A DNA stretch of 64,000 nucleotides, from contig JBOHFI010000016.1 in assembly GCA_050699595.1 (NCBI GenBank), positions 1-64,000 of the forward strand. The letters run 5' to 3'. Positions 26,878 to 36,181 of the stretch are shown in pieces (position 1 is the first letter of the stretch; each line of letters starts with the position of its first letter). The notes beneath the pieces were generated by a model. The model was not told the origin of the DNA and ran no database searches. It saw only the letters and a program-made list of their open reading frames with translations. Both the position numbers and the translations under genes were made by a program. This DNA comes from GCA-003244245 sp050699595. GTDB taxonomy: Bacteria > Actinomycetota > Actinomycetes > Mycobacteriales > Pseudonocardiaceae.

Positions 26878-28010
26878 TCAGCTGTGCAGCAGAATCGCCG
26901 TTCGGCCGAGCAACTCGGTGACGACGAGGTCCGATCGCCCGTCGCGGTTGACGTCGTCAGCGATGATCGTGCGTGGCATCTGCTGGAGGGGATGACTCTC
27001 GGTGGTGACGAACCGGCCCGTACCGTCGCCAGCCATGATGTAGAGCGTGTTGTCAGTACCACCGGAGACAGCGAGATCGGGGGCATCATCACCGTTCAGG
27101 TCGGCCATCACGGCCGATATGGGGAACGTCGGGACAACTCCAGGGCGCGGATTGACTACGGAGACGATGGGCGGGGCGAACGTGCCGTCCCCCCGTCCCA
27201 AGAATACCGAGACCGTGTTTCGGATGAAACCCGGTATTGCGATATCAACGATGCCGTCGTGGTTGACGTCCCCCACGGCGAAACCTTCGATAATCGGCAG
27301 CGGAACGGTGGTGCCTGTGGTGAAGGTCCCGTTTCCGCGTCCAATGAGCACGGTGATCCCACGAAGCGCATCGCCGACCAGCAGGTCAGGACGGTGATCA
27401 CCGTTCACGTCGGCGACCTGCATATACAGCACAGCAGCGCCCACAGTGAGAGTCTGCGAACGGGCGAACCGGCCGCCGCCCCGGTTGAGCAAGACCACGA
27501 TATTCCCCGCCGGCACGGTGCTCGCAATCGCCAAGTCTGGCAAGCCGTCGCCGTTGAAGTCGGCGCTCACGACCTGGGCCGGTTGAAGCCCGGTGGGATA
27601 GGTCGCTCCTCGTTCGAACGTGGCATCGCCCCGATTGATGAGCACGACCACAGTGAGTCGAGCGTGTTGGCGACGGCCAGGTCGACCTGGCCGTCGCCGT
27701 TGAAGTCGGCCGCAGTCACCGATCCAGCGCCCAAGCCCGTCGGGTAGAAGCCGACGACAGCGAAGGTGCCGTCCCCCCGGTTGAGCAGCACCCGCACGGC
27801 GCCGGCCGCATAATCAGCGACAGCCAGATCGGGGTAGCCGTCACCGTTGAAGTCGGCGCTGACGGCTACCCCGCGACCCGGGCCGCCGGTACCGGGATAG
27901 TGCGTCGGTGCCTGGAACTGCGTCGGGGCGGCTTGTGCCGGGGAGGCCGTGAGAGTCACCAGCAGAATTACCACGGCTGCGACGAGTGATGCCACCCGGG
28001 TGTGGGACAA
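26878..28010 (-). pseudogene. secreted FG-GAP/VCBS repeat protein, frameshifted
   Basis: The N-terminal part has a signal peptide (VASLVAAVVILLVTLTASPA, then QAA). Then come FG-GAP calcium-binding repeats, with DFNGDGYPDLAVAD, DFNGDGQVDLAVAN, DFNGDGLPDLAIAS, DVNGDHRPDLLVGD, DVNHDGIVDIAIPG, DLNGDDAPDLAVSG and DVNRDGRSDLVVTE, making a beta-propeller of about seven blades. The frame changes near 27650 (after ANTLDS), where shifting frame restores VVVLINRGDATF, so one indel splits it; otherwise about 375 aa long. An extracellular or surface adhesin/hydrolase-like propeller with unknown target. Confidence 0.82.
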
Positions 28011-28160
28011 GGAGAACTCCGTGGGTCCGCAGGATATGTCTGGAACAGGCCTCGACTCAACGAGCCACCATCTTGATAGCCAGCCCGGAGATTAGCCCGA
28101 ACGAGTGATCTTGGCCGATTACCGCACCACTGAGTCGAGGGGTGCAGATTCCGCCGCGAC

Positions 28161-30398
28161 TCAGCCGATGGCGGCCGGCTCAGCGGCGGCCTCGGCGTCC
28201 AGGCGGGCGCCGAGGCGGGTGAAGGAGGCTCGCGCGGCGGCCCGATCGCGGCGGGCCGCTTCGGGTTGGCCCGCGCGATCCAACGCGGTGGCCAGCAGCA
28301 CCCGGGCACGCGCACTCTCGTAGGGCGATCCGGCTTCCTGCCACAGCTCAACGCCGCGGCGCAGCGACGGCAGGGGGTCATCCTCGCCGGTGGCCAGCGC
28401 GAGCTCGCCGCGAGCGCACTCGGCCGCCGCGAGCAGCGCCTTGCTGCCGTAGATCCGCGCCGACTCGGCCAGCTCGGTCGCCCCGAGCCGGGCCGTGTCG
28501 AGATCGCCGACGGCCAGCGCGATGCTCACCTGGTCGGAAAGCAGCCGGGTGCGGCCCAAACGATCCCAGCCCCCGCCCGCCACCGCCTCGTTGATCAACA
28601 CGGCCGCCTCGACGGGACGGCCACGCAGCAGCCGCAGCCGGGCCAGGCCGGGCAGCGGGCTGGCCCCCAGTTCCTCGGCCTTGGCGAAAGCATCCTCAGC
28701 GCTGGCGAGGTCGCCGATCCGCAGCCGGATCTCACCGATGCCGGCGAAGGCGAGACCAGCATGAACCAGGTCGAAGCACTGCATGCGGGCGCAGGCCAGG
28801 CGGGCATGCTGCTCGGCCAGCGCCCAGGCACCACGGTTGATCATGATCCCGATGCGGTGGGTCTCGCAGTCGCCGGGAACGCTGGTCAGCCCGGTGCGCA
28901 GGAAGCAGTCATCGATGGCCCCGGCCCACTCTTCGGCGCGGCGGTAGTCACCCAGCGCGTAGCAGGTGCGGATAGTCCGGCAGAAGATCTCCATCGTGTC
29001 GATCGTCGGAAGGTCCCCGCTGACGGCCATCGCCATTCCCTCGTCCATCATGGCCAGTCCCTCCGCGACCTGCCCACGGTGGATGAGCAGCGAGCCCTGG
29101 AACGTCATTCCGATGGCCTGGAGCCCGGCGACGCCGTGTCGCACGCCCGTCTCGTAGGTCGACCGGGCGGCGGCCAGAGCAGTCTGATGATCGCCGCTGC
29201 CCCACGCGAGGTAGGCGGCCACCCAGGACAGGTAGCCGTGCTCGGCGCAGTCGGGCTCGCGCGCGAGCAGCCGCTGCGCGCGCTGGAACCAGCCGCCGGC
29301 CACCACGAACTGTCGGCGACATGAGGAGAACAACCAGAGCATGACTGCCGCCAGCGCGGCCCGGCGGTAGTCACCGGCCCGCAGGAAGGCGCGGTGCGCA
29401 CGCTGTCGGGCGGGCAGCGACTCCCGGTAGCGCCCCAGCCAGAATGCCGCCTCGGCCAGGCCGTCGAGGTCCTGCGCGGTCAGCGGCGCCACCCGGTCCG
29501 CGGCGGACAGCAGCTCGTAGGCGCACCGCCAGTCGTGCGCGGCCAGCGCAGCGCGGGCCGCCGGCAGCCTTGCCTCAGGCGCGGGCAACACCGCAGGTGT
29601 CGACGCCTCGATCGAGCGCTGTGGTTGCGGCGGTCGCCAGTCCAGCTCAGGACGCTGAGCTAGCACGGCCTCCTGGAGCCGGACCAGCTCCGGGCTCGGG
29701 TCGATACCAAGCTGTTCGGCGAGCTGCTCACGCAGCCGTGCGTAGGCCGCCAGCGCCTCGGCCTGTCGCCCGCAGCCGTACAGCGCCCGGATGAGCTGGG
29801 ACCACAGCCGCTCGCGCAGCGGCTGTTCGACCACCGCCCGACTCAACTCGCCGCACAGCGCCGCATGCCGGCCCAGCGCAAGGTCGGCCTCCACGCGGTC
29901 TTCCACCACGGCGGCGCGCAGGTCGGTCAGCCGGGCGATCTCGGCTTGGGCGAAGAGCTCGAAACCGAATTCGGCCAGCGGATCACCGCGCCACAACGCC
30001 AGCGCGGCGCGCAGGGTTTCGGCCGCCCGCACTGGATCGGAGAACAGCGCGTCGTGGCCATCACAGGCCAACCGCTCGAACCGCACAGCGTCGATGGCCT
30101 CAGGAGGGACGGCCAGCACATAACCGGGACCGCGAGTGCGGAGCACGCCGTCCTTGGCTCGCGGCATACGATCAGGATCGAGTGCTCTGCGCAGGTGGGA
30201 CACGTAGGTCTGTAAGGTATTCGCGGCGGTGGCCGGCGGTTCGGTGCCCCAGAGCACCTCGACCAGCCGGTCGGCCGAGACCACCTGATTGACGTGCACC
30301 ACGAGCACGGCCAGCAGCAGCCGCTCCTTGGCACTGGACACCTCGACCTGGAGGTGCTGATCCAGCACCTCCAGCGAACCGAGAATCGCGAACTCCAC
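28161..30398 (-). CDS. SARP/BTAD-domain transcriptional regulator with TPR repeats
   Basis: The 745-aa protein has an OmpR-like winged-helix DNA-binding domain (about residues 1-95, with AVLVVHVNQVVSADRLVEVL then LQTYVSHLRRALDP), a BTAD domain (about 100-245, containing LRERLWSQLIRALYGCGR and ALAAYARLREQL), and a long C-terminal half of tetratricopeptide-like helical repeats (about 290-740). No NB-ARC ATPase domain is seen, unlike AfsR. SARP regulators activate antibiotic biosynthesis genes. Beside the decayed PKS it is the probable old pathway activator. Its promoter region is shared with the AMP-binding fragment that diverges from it. Confidence 0.9.
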   Translation of the reverse strand: MEFAILGSLEVLDQHLQVEVSSAKERLLLAVLVVHVNQVVSADRLVEVLWGTEPPATAANTLQTYVSHLRRALDPDRMPRAKDGVLRTRGPGYVLAVPPEAIDAVRFERLACDGHDALFSDPVRAAETLRAALALWRGDPLAEFGFELFAQAEIARLTDLRAAVVEDRVEADLALGRHAALCGELSRAVVEQPLRERLWSQLIRALYGCGRQAEALAAYARLREQLAEQLGIDPSPELVRLQEAVLAQRPELDWRPPQPQRSIEASTPAVLPAPEARLPAARAALAAHDWRCAYELLSAADRVAPLTAQDLDGLAEAAFWLGRYRESLPARQRAHRAFLRAGDYRRAALAAVMLWLFSSCRRQFVVAGGWFQRAQRLLAREPDCAEHGYLSWVAAYLAWGSGDHQTALAAARSTYETGVRHGVAGLQAIGMTFQGSLLIHRGQVAEGLAMMDEGMAMAVSGDLPTIDTMEIFCRTIRTCYALGDYRRAEEWAGAIDDCFLRTGLTSVPGDCETHRIGIMINRGAWALAEQHARLACARMQCFDLVHAGLAFAGIGEIRLRIGDLASAEDAFAKAEELGASPLPGLARLRLLRGRPVEAAVLINEAVAGGGWDRLGRTRLLSDQVSIALAVGDLDTARLGATELAESARIYGSKALLAAAECARGELALATGEDDPLPSLRRGVELWQEAGSPYESARARVLLATALDRAGQPEAARRDRAAARASFTRLGARLDAEAAAEPAAIG

Positions 30399-30497
30399 AG
30401 ATGTCCCCCCAGACCCTGTTCCAGTAACGCTTCAGTCACTCTCCAGTCATCCTGCGCACACTCCGCACCACAGGTTTCCCAGGACGCGGGGGCGGCA

Positions 30498-30926
30498 ATG
30501 GCCGAGAGAGTAGACGTTAACGAGTGGCCGGCTAAACACCGGTACGTCCGTGGGGCTGGAAAATCATTCTCCAGGGTGTGGGGCTGCCCCGTGAGGCACC
30601 CCGAGCCTGCCGACCGGGCGGTCGCGATCACCACCGTGCTAGCCGAGCTCGATGTGCGTCGCGATGAGCGAGTACTGATCATGTTGAAGGGTGGTCCCGG
30701 CTTCGTCGAGGTCTTCACCGGCCTGACGCGGTGGGGCGCGGTGCCACTGTCGGTGAATCCGCGACTGACCGCGGCCGACATCGCGGCGATCGCCACCGAG
30801 ACAGGTGCTCGGCTGGTGCTGACGTCCACGAAACGGATCCATCGGCTAGCCGATCTGGACGCCGAGCCACCGATCCTGGTGGAGGGACTCCGGGGTCTCT
30901 GGGCGATCGCGCTGCGGCGGCCCTGA
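30498..30926 (+). pseudogene. fragment of an AMP-binding (acyl-CoA synthetase-like) enzyme
   Basis: From ATG 30498 the 142 residues include VAITTVLAELDVRRDERVLI and LTRWGAVPLSVNPRLTAADI, then TGARLVLTS, matching about residues 40-130 of ANL-superfamily enzymes. The ATP-binding core (P-loop S/T-G-T-T-G), A5 and A8 motifs are absent, because the frame stops soon after. So it is a truncated remnant, not an enzyme. It lies between the SARP gene and recG and is followed directly by a strong hairpin. Confidence 0.7.
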
Positions 30927-30932
30927 GAAGAC

Positions 30933-30972
30933 GACGGGTACCCGCCGAGAGAGGGGGCGGCGGGTACCCGTC
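30933..30972. terminator. 15-bp perfect hairpin between AMP-fragment and recG
   Basis: Arms 30933-30947 and 30958-30972 are perfectly complementary around a 10-base loop (AGAGAGGGGG). It sits between two converging genes, so it would act as a shared, bidirectional terminator. No T-tract follows, as is common in high-GC actinobacteria. Confidence 0.8.
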
Positions 30973-31011
30973 ACACCTTCTGGAGGAACTGTCACACCTT
31001 CTGGAGGAACT
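30970..31011. repeat. 21-bp tandem duplication covering the recG stop codon
   Basis: The unit GTCACACCTTCTGGAGGAACT is perfectly repeated at 30970-30990 and 30991-31011. The recG stop lies inside the second copy (30992-30994), so the first copy duplicates the end of the gene beyond its stop. Confidence 0.9.
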
Positions 31012-33157
31012 GGGCGCGCTGCTCGTCCAGCAGGTCGGCCGCCAGCCGGGCCAGCCGGGGGTGCCGGGTGAGCTCGGGATCAGCCTGGACCAGCCGCTGG
31101 GCGGCCTGGCGCGCCTGGCCGATGAGGTCCGCATCGCGCAGCAGCGAGAGCATCTTGAGCCCGGAACGGCGGCCGGACTGCACCGCGCCGAGCACGTCTC
31201 CCTCGCGGCGCAGCTCCAGGTCCCGCTGGGCCAGCTCGAACCCGTCGGTGGTGGCGGCCACGGCGTCCAGCCGCTCTCGGGCGGCGCTGCCCTCCGGGAA
31301 GTCGGTCACCAACAGGCACAACCCGGGATGCGACCCCCGGCCGACCCGACCGCGCAGCTGGTGCAGCTGGCTGACCCCGAACCGCTGTGCATCCATGATC
31401 ACCATGACGGTGGCGTTGGGCACGTCCACCCCGACCTCGATGACGGTGGTAGCCACCAGCACGTCGATCTCGCCGTCGGCGAAGGACCGCATCACGGCGT
31501 CCTTGTCGCTGCCCGGCAGGCGGCCGTGCAACACCCCCAGCCGTAACCCGGCCAGCGGACCCTCGTCGAGCTGCGGCACCAGGTCGAGTACCGCGAGCGG
31601 CGGACGGTCACCCTCGCCGGCTGAGCCGTCGGCGTCCTCGCCGACCGCGTCCGCGCCACCGATCCGCGGGCAGACCACGTAGGCCTGCCGGCCGGCGGTG
31701 ACCTCCTCGGTGATCCGCCGCCACACCCGATCCAGCCAGCCGGGTTTCTCCCCGACCGGCACCACCGTGGTCGAGATCGGTGACCGACCGCTCGGTAGCT
31801 CGCGCAGCGCGGAGACCTCCAGGTCACCATAAACGGTCATCGCGACGGTGCGCGGGATCGGTGTCGCGGTCATCACCAGCACGTGCGGGCTGGTGCCGTC
31901 GGTCGCCCTGGCGCGCAGCGCGTCGCGCTGCTCGACGCCGAAGCGGTGCTGCTCGTCGACCACCACCAGGCCCAGGTCGGCGAAGGACACCCGATCCTGG
32001 ATCAGGGCGTGCGTGCCGACCACGATCCCGGCCGCACCGCAGGCCGCGTCCAGCAGCGCCTGCTTGCGGGCCCGGGCCGGCAGCGAGCCGGTGAGCAGGA
32101 CGATCCGGGTGGCCTGCTCGGCTGACCCCAGCTCGCCGGCCCGACCATGCGCACCCAACATGGCGCGAAGGGACCGGGCGTGCTGCGCGGCGAGCACCTC
32201 GGTGGGCGCCAGCAGCACCGCCTGGCGTCCCGCGTCGAGGACCTGCAGCATCGCGCGCAGCGCCACCACGGTCTTACCCGACCCGACCTCGCCCTGTAGC
32301 AGGCGGTTCATCGGGTGCTCACCGGCCAGCTCGGCGGCCAGCAGCTCACCCACCTCGCGCTGCCCGGCGGTCAACGTGAAGGGCAGCGCGGCGTCGAACG
32401 CGCCGGCCAGCCCCCCGTCCCGGCGCGGGCAGGCCGGCGCGGGCCGGGACGCCGCCTCCTGACGGCGCCGCGCGAGGGTGAGCTGCACCGCCATCGCCTC
32501 ATCCCACTTCAGCCGGCCCTGTGCGATAGCGATCTGCGTGCGGTCGTCGCTGCGGTGCACGGCCCGCAACGCCGCGCCCAGCTCCGGCAGCCGATGGTCG
32601 GCGAGCAGATCGAGTGGCAGCGGGTCGTCCGGGTCGTCCAGGATGTCGAAGACCTGCCGGATGCAGAGCTGGATCGTCCAGGACGGCAGGTCCTTGGTGG
32701 CGGGATAGACCGGGATCAGCGGCCGGGAGAACTCGGCGAGCTGGTCGGCGTCACCGTCGAGCAGGTGGTACCTCGGGTGGGTGAGCTGCAGGGTGCGGGC
32801 TTTGCCGTAGGTCGTCACCCGGCCAGCGAACAACGCCTTCCGGCCGGCGGTCAGCGTGTGGGGCAAACGGTGCTGGTTGAAGAAGGTGAGGTTCAGCTCG
32901 CGAGTACCGTCGAAGATCACCGCTTGCTGGATGGTGCCCTTTTTGGTCTGCATCTTCCGTGAGCTGCAGCTACGGACCTCGGCGACGACGGTGACATCCT
33001 CCCCCGCCGCCAGATCCGCGATCGGGGTGAGCTGGCCCTGATCGGCGTACCGGCGTGGGTAGTGTCGCAGCAGCTCACCGACGGTGTGCACGTCCAGCTG
33101 CCCGGCCAGCAGCGCCGCCGATTTGGCGTCGAGCACCCGGTCCAGCGCATCATCCAT
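30992..33157 (-). CDS. recG: ATP-dependent DNA helicase RecG
   Basis: RecG remodels stalled replication forks and Holliday junctions. From ATG 33157 it has 721 aa: a wedge/OB domain (about residues 45-160), then the SF2 helicase core with Walker A GEVGSGKT, DEQH (DEAD-type box) in VVDEQHRFGVEQ, TATPIPRTVAMT, and the motif VI region QLRGRVGRG, followed by the TRG-containing end (DLELRREGDVLGAVQSGRRS). Normal length and complete. The longer frame to 33196 starts with a non-family VAVKQ stretch. It diverges from rpmB with about 160 bases between; in relatives a DAK-domain gene lies there. Confidence 0.95.
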   Translation of the reverse strand: MDDALDRVLDAKSAALLAGQLDVHTVGELLRHYPRRYADQGQLTPIADLAAGEDVTVVAEVRSCSSRKMQTKKGTIQQAVIFDGTRELNLTFFNQHRLPHTLTAGRKALFAGRVTTYGKARTLQLTHPRYHLLDGDADQLAEFSRPLIPVYPATKDLPSWTIQLCIRQVFDILDDPDDPLPLDLLADHRLPELGAALRAVHRSDDRTQIAIAQGRLKWDEAMAVQLTLARRRQEAASRPAPACPRRDGGLAGAFDAALPFTLTAGQREVGELLAAELAGEHPMNRLLQGEVGSGKTVVALRAMLQVLDAGRQAVLLAPTEVLAAQHARSLRAMLGAHGRAGELGSAEQATRIVLLTGSLPARARKQALLDAACGAAGIVVGTHALIQDRVSFADLGLVVVDEQHRFGVEQRDALRARATDGTSPHVLVMTATPIPRTVAMTVYGDLEVSALRELPSGRSPISTTVVPVGEKPGWLDRVWRRITEEVTAGRQAYVVCPRIGGADAVGEDADGSAGEGDRPPLAVLDLVPQLDEGPLAGLRLGVLHGRLPGSDKDAVMRSFADGEIDVLVATTVIEVGVDVPNATVMVIMDAQRFGVSQLHQLRGRVGRGSHPGLCLLVTDFPEGSAARERLDAVAATTDGFELAQRDLELRREGDVLGAVQSGRRSGLKMLSLLRDADLIGQARQAAQRLVQADPELTRHPRLARLAADLLDEQRAQFLQKV

Positions 33158-33315
33158 CCCAGCCACGCTTACCCCACCCTGCTTGACGGCCACCAAGGTT
33201 ACCGATCCGCCGCTGTCCCCAGTGCACAGCGCTGCGCGCCGCCGGGTTACCCTTCATCGGGCCACCGCAGCAGCGGGCGGCCCACCCTATGCGACGAACC
33301 CAGGGAGTGTGTGAC

Positions 33316-33507
33316 ATGGCTGCCGTGTGCGACGTCTGCGGCAAGGGGCCGGGCTTCGGCATGTCGGTCTCGCACTCACACCGGCGGACCCACCGCCGGT
33401 GGAACCCGAACATCCAGACCGTCCGAGCGAAGATCGGCCTGAGCCGGCGCCGCCGCCTGAACGTCTGCACCTCCTGCCTCAAAGCAGGCAAAGTCTCCCG
33501 CGGCTGA
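33316..33507 (+). CDS. rpmB: 50S ribosomal protein L28
   Basis: This 63-aa large-subunit protein starts MAAVCDVCGKGPGFGMSVSH and has the L28 signature SHRRTHRRWNPNIQTVRAK. Four cysteines in two pairs (CDVC near the start and CTSC near the end) form a zinc-binding, C+ type of the protein. I chose ATG 33316; an in-frame ATG at 33289 would add nine residues foreign to the family. Actinobacteria often have more than one L28; the C+ form is normally the zinc-replete version. Confidence 0.94.
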   Translation: MAAVCDVCGKGPGFGMSVSHSHRRTHRRWNPNIQTVRAKIGLSRRRRLNVCTSCLKAGKVSRG

Positions 33508-33616
33508 CCAACCATTCGGAGCCGAATCACTGTCAGCCGGGCCAGCTGCCAGGTCATCGTTGAGAACCGGGTGGGGGCCTGTAGCGGGCCGCGTGATCGA
33601 TCTCCGCCAGCTTCGA

Positions 33617-34831
33617 TCATGTGGTGAGCAGGGACAGCAGGGTGGCATGGTAGACGGCTTGGGTGGTGGGGATGGTGTCGAGTCGGATGCGTTCGTCAGT
33701 GGCGTGTAGGCCGGTGTGGATGACGCCGAATCCAGCGGTGGCGGGGATTCCGAGCCCGGCGAGGTAGTTGCCGATGTTGGACGGCCCGGCGATCTTGGCT
33801 TCGACGTCCACCCCGAAGGCGCGCGCGACTTGCAGCAGGGTGGTGCGCAGCGGTGCGTTGGTGGGCAGGGCGTAGGCGGGCCAGCGGGTGGTGAGCTGGA
33901 TGAGGGTGGGCCGGGTGTCGGGCCAGTGCTGGTCGACACGGGTGGTGACCTTGTTCACCAGTGCTGCGGCGACGGTGTCGTCTAAGGTGGGGGTGGTGCG
34001 GATGTCGATGTTGAGGGTGCACAGGTCGGGGGTCACCGAGTAGCCCTGTCCGCCGTGGATGGCGGTGACGGTGACTTTGCCCGGCAGTGGGAACTCTTCG
34101 CTGGCGCTGTCAGGTAGTTCGGTCTCGGTGAGTTCGCGGATGAGGTGCGCGGCCTTGTCGATGGCGTTGGGGCTCGGCTTGCTCGCGCCGGAGTGCGAGG
34201 CGGTGCCGTGGACGTGCAGCTGAGCGCGGTGCACGCCGCGTCCGCCGATCACGAGCTTGTCCATGCCGGGGTAGCCGATCATCACCCCGGCGATGTCGTC
34301 GGGTGCGTCGGGGCCTTCGAAGTAGCGGGTGGCGCCACCGAAGCGGCCGGTGTGCTCGTCGAGGTCGAACAGCAGCACCACGCTGCCATGAAGTTGCTCG
34401 GTGCTGGTCGCGAGCCGGGTGGCGAGGTGGCAGAAGATCGCCACGGCGACCTTCGAGTCGGAGCTGCCGCGCCCCCACAGCCATCCGTCCTCGACGACAC
34501 CCGAGGTGGGCGGATGGGTCCAGGCGGTCTCGTCGCCGAAGGGCGCGCTGTCCAGGCACGCGTCGAGCACCCATCGGGGGCCCGGGTGCTCACCGCGGAT
34601 CTCCGTAGTGAGGCCGACGGTGACTCCGGTGCCGTCCCGTAGCAGCGTGGTGGCCAGACCGTGCTCCCGCATCCAACCTGAGAGCAGGTCGACGATGGGG
34701 TCGTAGGGGTCGATGTCAGCCCGGGTGGGGATGCGCACCAGCGCGCGGGTCAACTCGATGACGGCGTCGTGGTCCTCCTTGGCTGCGGCCAGCACACCGC
34801 CATAGTCGAGGACGTGCGGGCGCAAAGTCAT
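33617..34831 (-). CDS. M20-family amidohydrolase/peptidase-like protein with altered metal ligands
   Basis: The 404-aa protein has the M20 fold: a catalytic domain plus dimerization domain, LWGRGSSDSKVAVAIF (bridging Asp), and a late GLHATDERI (metal His). The other ligands differ: the usual H-x-D motif is ACLDSAP (His replaced by Cys), the E-E pair is DEHTG (second Glu replaced by His), and the ligand after it (E/D) is Tyr in IGYPGMD. M20 relatives include deacylases of acetyl-lysine and diaminopimelate desuccinylase. Activity may be changed or lost. Its ATG overlaps the XRE gene's stop (ATGA), so the two are coupled. It may process the product made by the opposite operon. Confidence 0.8.
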   Translation of the reverse strand: MTLRPHVLDYGGVLAAAKEDHDAVIELTRALVRIPTRADIDPYDPIVDLLSGWMREHGLATTLLRDGTGVTVGLTTEIRGEHPGPRWVLDACLDSAPFGDETAWTHPPTSGVVEDGWLWGRGSSDSKVAVAIFCHLATRLATSTEQLHGSVVLLFDLDEHTGRFGGATRYFEGPDAPDDIAGVMIGYPGMDKLVIGGRGVHRAQLHVHGTASHSGASKPSPNAIDKAAHLIRELTETELPDSASEEFPLPGKVTVTAIHGGQGYSVTPDLCTLNIDIRTTPTLDDTVAAALVNKVTTRVDQHWPDTRPTLIQLTTRWPAYALPTNAPLRTTLLQVARAFGVDVEAKIAGPSNIGNYLAGLGIPATAGFGVIHTGLHATDERIRLDTIPTTQAVYHATLLSLLTT

Positions 34832-35646
34832 GGCTGCTTTCCTTGGCCCGGATCACTGGCGGGGGTCCGGAGCACAGGTAGGGCCCGAATGGCCTGAACC
34901 GTCTCTACCCGGCGTGCGGCCGCGTAACACTGCCGGGCGTGGTCGATCAGGCGCTCAGCCGCCTTCGCGCCGAGCAGGATGCCAGAGTCGAACGCTTCGG
35001 CTGAGGTCAGGGAGGGAATCGGCACGACGGCGCTGTTCTCCGAGGCGCAGAAGAACCGCTCCGGTGTGCCCGGATCTTCCACCAACAGGCCGATGTGCAG
35101 CGTCTTGCCAAGGTTTCGATCAGCGGGGTCGCGCAGGTCAAGGAGCCGCAGCAGGTGGTCGGCAAGCACGCCGTGGCGGGGCGGACCGAACAGGATCCGG
35201 TAGTGCACGAGTTCGGGGTGCGCGGCGAGGGCGGCTTCGATGGCCGCCAGGTAGGCAGTGTCGCGAGAGCGAGATCCGGAGATGGCGAGATACCGTCGGG
35301 CGCCGTCGACGACTGTGGTCATGGCCTCACGCAGGTCGCGGTGGCCGACCAGCAGGGCGGGGGTTTCCTCGACGCTGGTCAACAGGGTGTCTTGGTGGGC
35401 GAAGAGCACCTCGGGTGGCTGGTCGTAGTAGTCGGAGAGAAGCTTTCGGTAGCGGATGCTGGTGATGTGGCGACCCAGCTCCCACCCCGACAGCATGCTC
35501 GGGGTCACTCCAGCTGAGCCGTCGACGGCGTGCTGGTCCAGGTCGGCGCACACGGCCTCCAATGTCGCGGGGATCGCCAGGCGAGCTTGACGCAACGGTG
35601 TGACGACCTGGGTGCTGGTGAGAACCTTGCCTCCTCGGGCCATCAT
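34828..35646 (-). CDS. XRE helix-turn-helix regulator, 272 aa
   Basis: An N-terminal HTH is visible as VVTPLRQARLAIPATLEAVC then GVTPSMLSGWELGRHITSIR (about residues 14-70). The rest, residues 95-250, has GHRDLREAMTTVVDGARRYL and RILFGPPRHGVLADHLLRLL, with a shape like the phospholipase D-like/effector domains joined to HTH regulators in actinobacteria; catalytic HKD motifs are not visible. It is 20 bases downstream of the ASCH-like gene and coupled to the M20 gene. It is a good candidate to control the divergent seven-gene operon. Confidence 0.7.
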   Translation of the reverse strand: MMARGGKVLTSTQVVTPLRQARLAIPATLEAVCADLDQHAVDGSAGVTPSMLSGWELGRHITSIRYRKLLSDYYDQPPEVLFAHQDTLLTSVEETPALLVGHRDLREAMTTVVDGARRYLAISGSRSRDTAYLAAIEAALAAHPELVHYRILFGPPRHGVLADHLLRLLDLRDPADRNLGKTLHIGLLVEDPGTPERFFCASENSAVVPIPSLTSAEAFDSGILLGAKAAERLIDHARQCYAAARRVETVQAIRALPVLRTPASDPGQGKQP

Positions 35647-35665
35647 CCCTCCGCCATGATAACGG

Positions 35666-36181
35666 CTAGTCGGCCGTCGCCGGGTGCCGCACGATCATCT
35701 CCCGCACGGTGTCGGTGCTGGTGAGTTTCTCACAGACTGCGAGCCAGGCCGGGTGCTTCGCCACCAAGATGTAGCCCTGGGGCGGGTGGAACGAGCCGAG
35801 CATGTCGGTCAGCTCGGCGGCCGTGAAGCCGGGGTACTCCCGCACCCGGGTGATGGGTATCGCGAACCCGTGCTCCAGATCGCGGAGATACTCGTAGACC
35901 GAAGCGCCGTTGCCGACTCGGGTCCGCTCGGCGATCTCGGCGATGCGCTGCGGGATGTCGACGATCGCCTCATCGAGGTCGATGACGGCGGTCAGGCGAG
36001 AAACCGGTGCGGTGAGGTAGACGTACCAGGTCGTCCGGCAGCCAGCGAGGTATCGGCGGCGGAACTCGTGCCGTTTGAGGCCACGCCACATCAGCTCGTA
36101 GTACTCGGCGTTGAGCGACATCACCACTGGTTCCGGCCGTGGAGTGAGTTCGGGGTTGCCGAAAAGGTCTTCCTGCACCAA
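35666..36181 (-). CDS. ASCH/PUA-like domain protein, 171 aa
   Basis: The core reads VVMSLNAEYYELMWRGLKRH then EFRRRYLAG and TWYVYLTAPVSRLTAVIDL. This order (S-L-x-P-x-Y-Y-x-L-M-x-x-G-x-K-x-x-E-F-R-R-R, beta strands, aliphatic run) is characteristic of the ASCH superfamily, PUA-related domains that bind RNA or nucleotides. The remaining part, with FTAAELTDMLGSFHPPQGYI, is probably helical. It is the first gene of the minus-strand operon with the XRE and M20 genes and diverges from the plus-strand operon by 226 bases. A role in RNA binding would fit a locus with a tRNA-synthetase-like enzyme, but this is inference. Confidence 0.65.
   Translation of the reverse strand: MVQEDLFGNPELTPRPEPVVMSLNAEYYELMWRGLKRHEFRRRYLAGCRTTWYVYLTAPVSRLTAVIDLDEAIVDIPQRIAEIAERTRVGNGASVYEYLRDLEHGFAIPITRVREYPGFTAAELTDMLGSFHPPQGYILVAKHPAWLAVCEKLTSTDTVREMIVRHPATAD

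Noticed and set aside
31848..32462. Plus-strand frame inside recG
   Set aside because: Antisense to a complete RecG with all motifs; a shadow.
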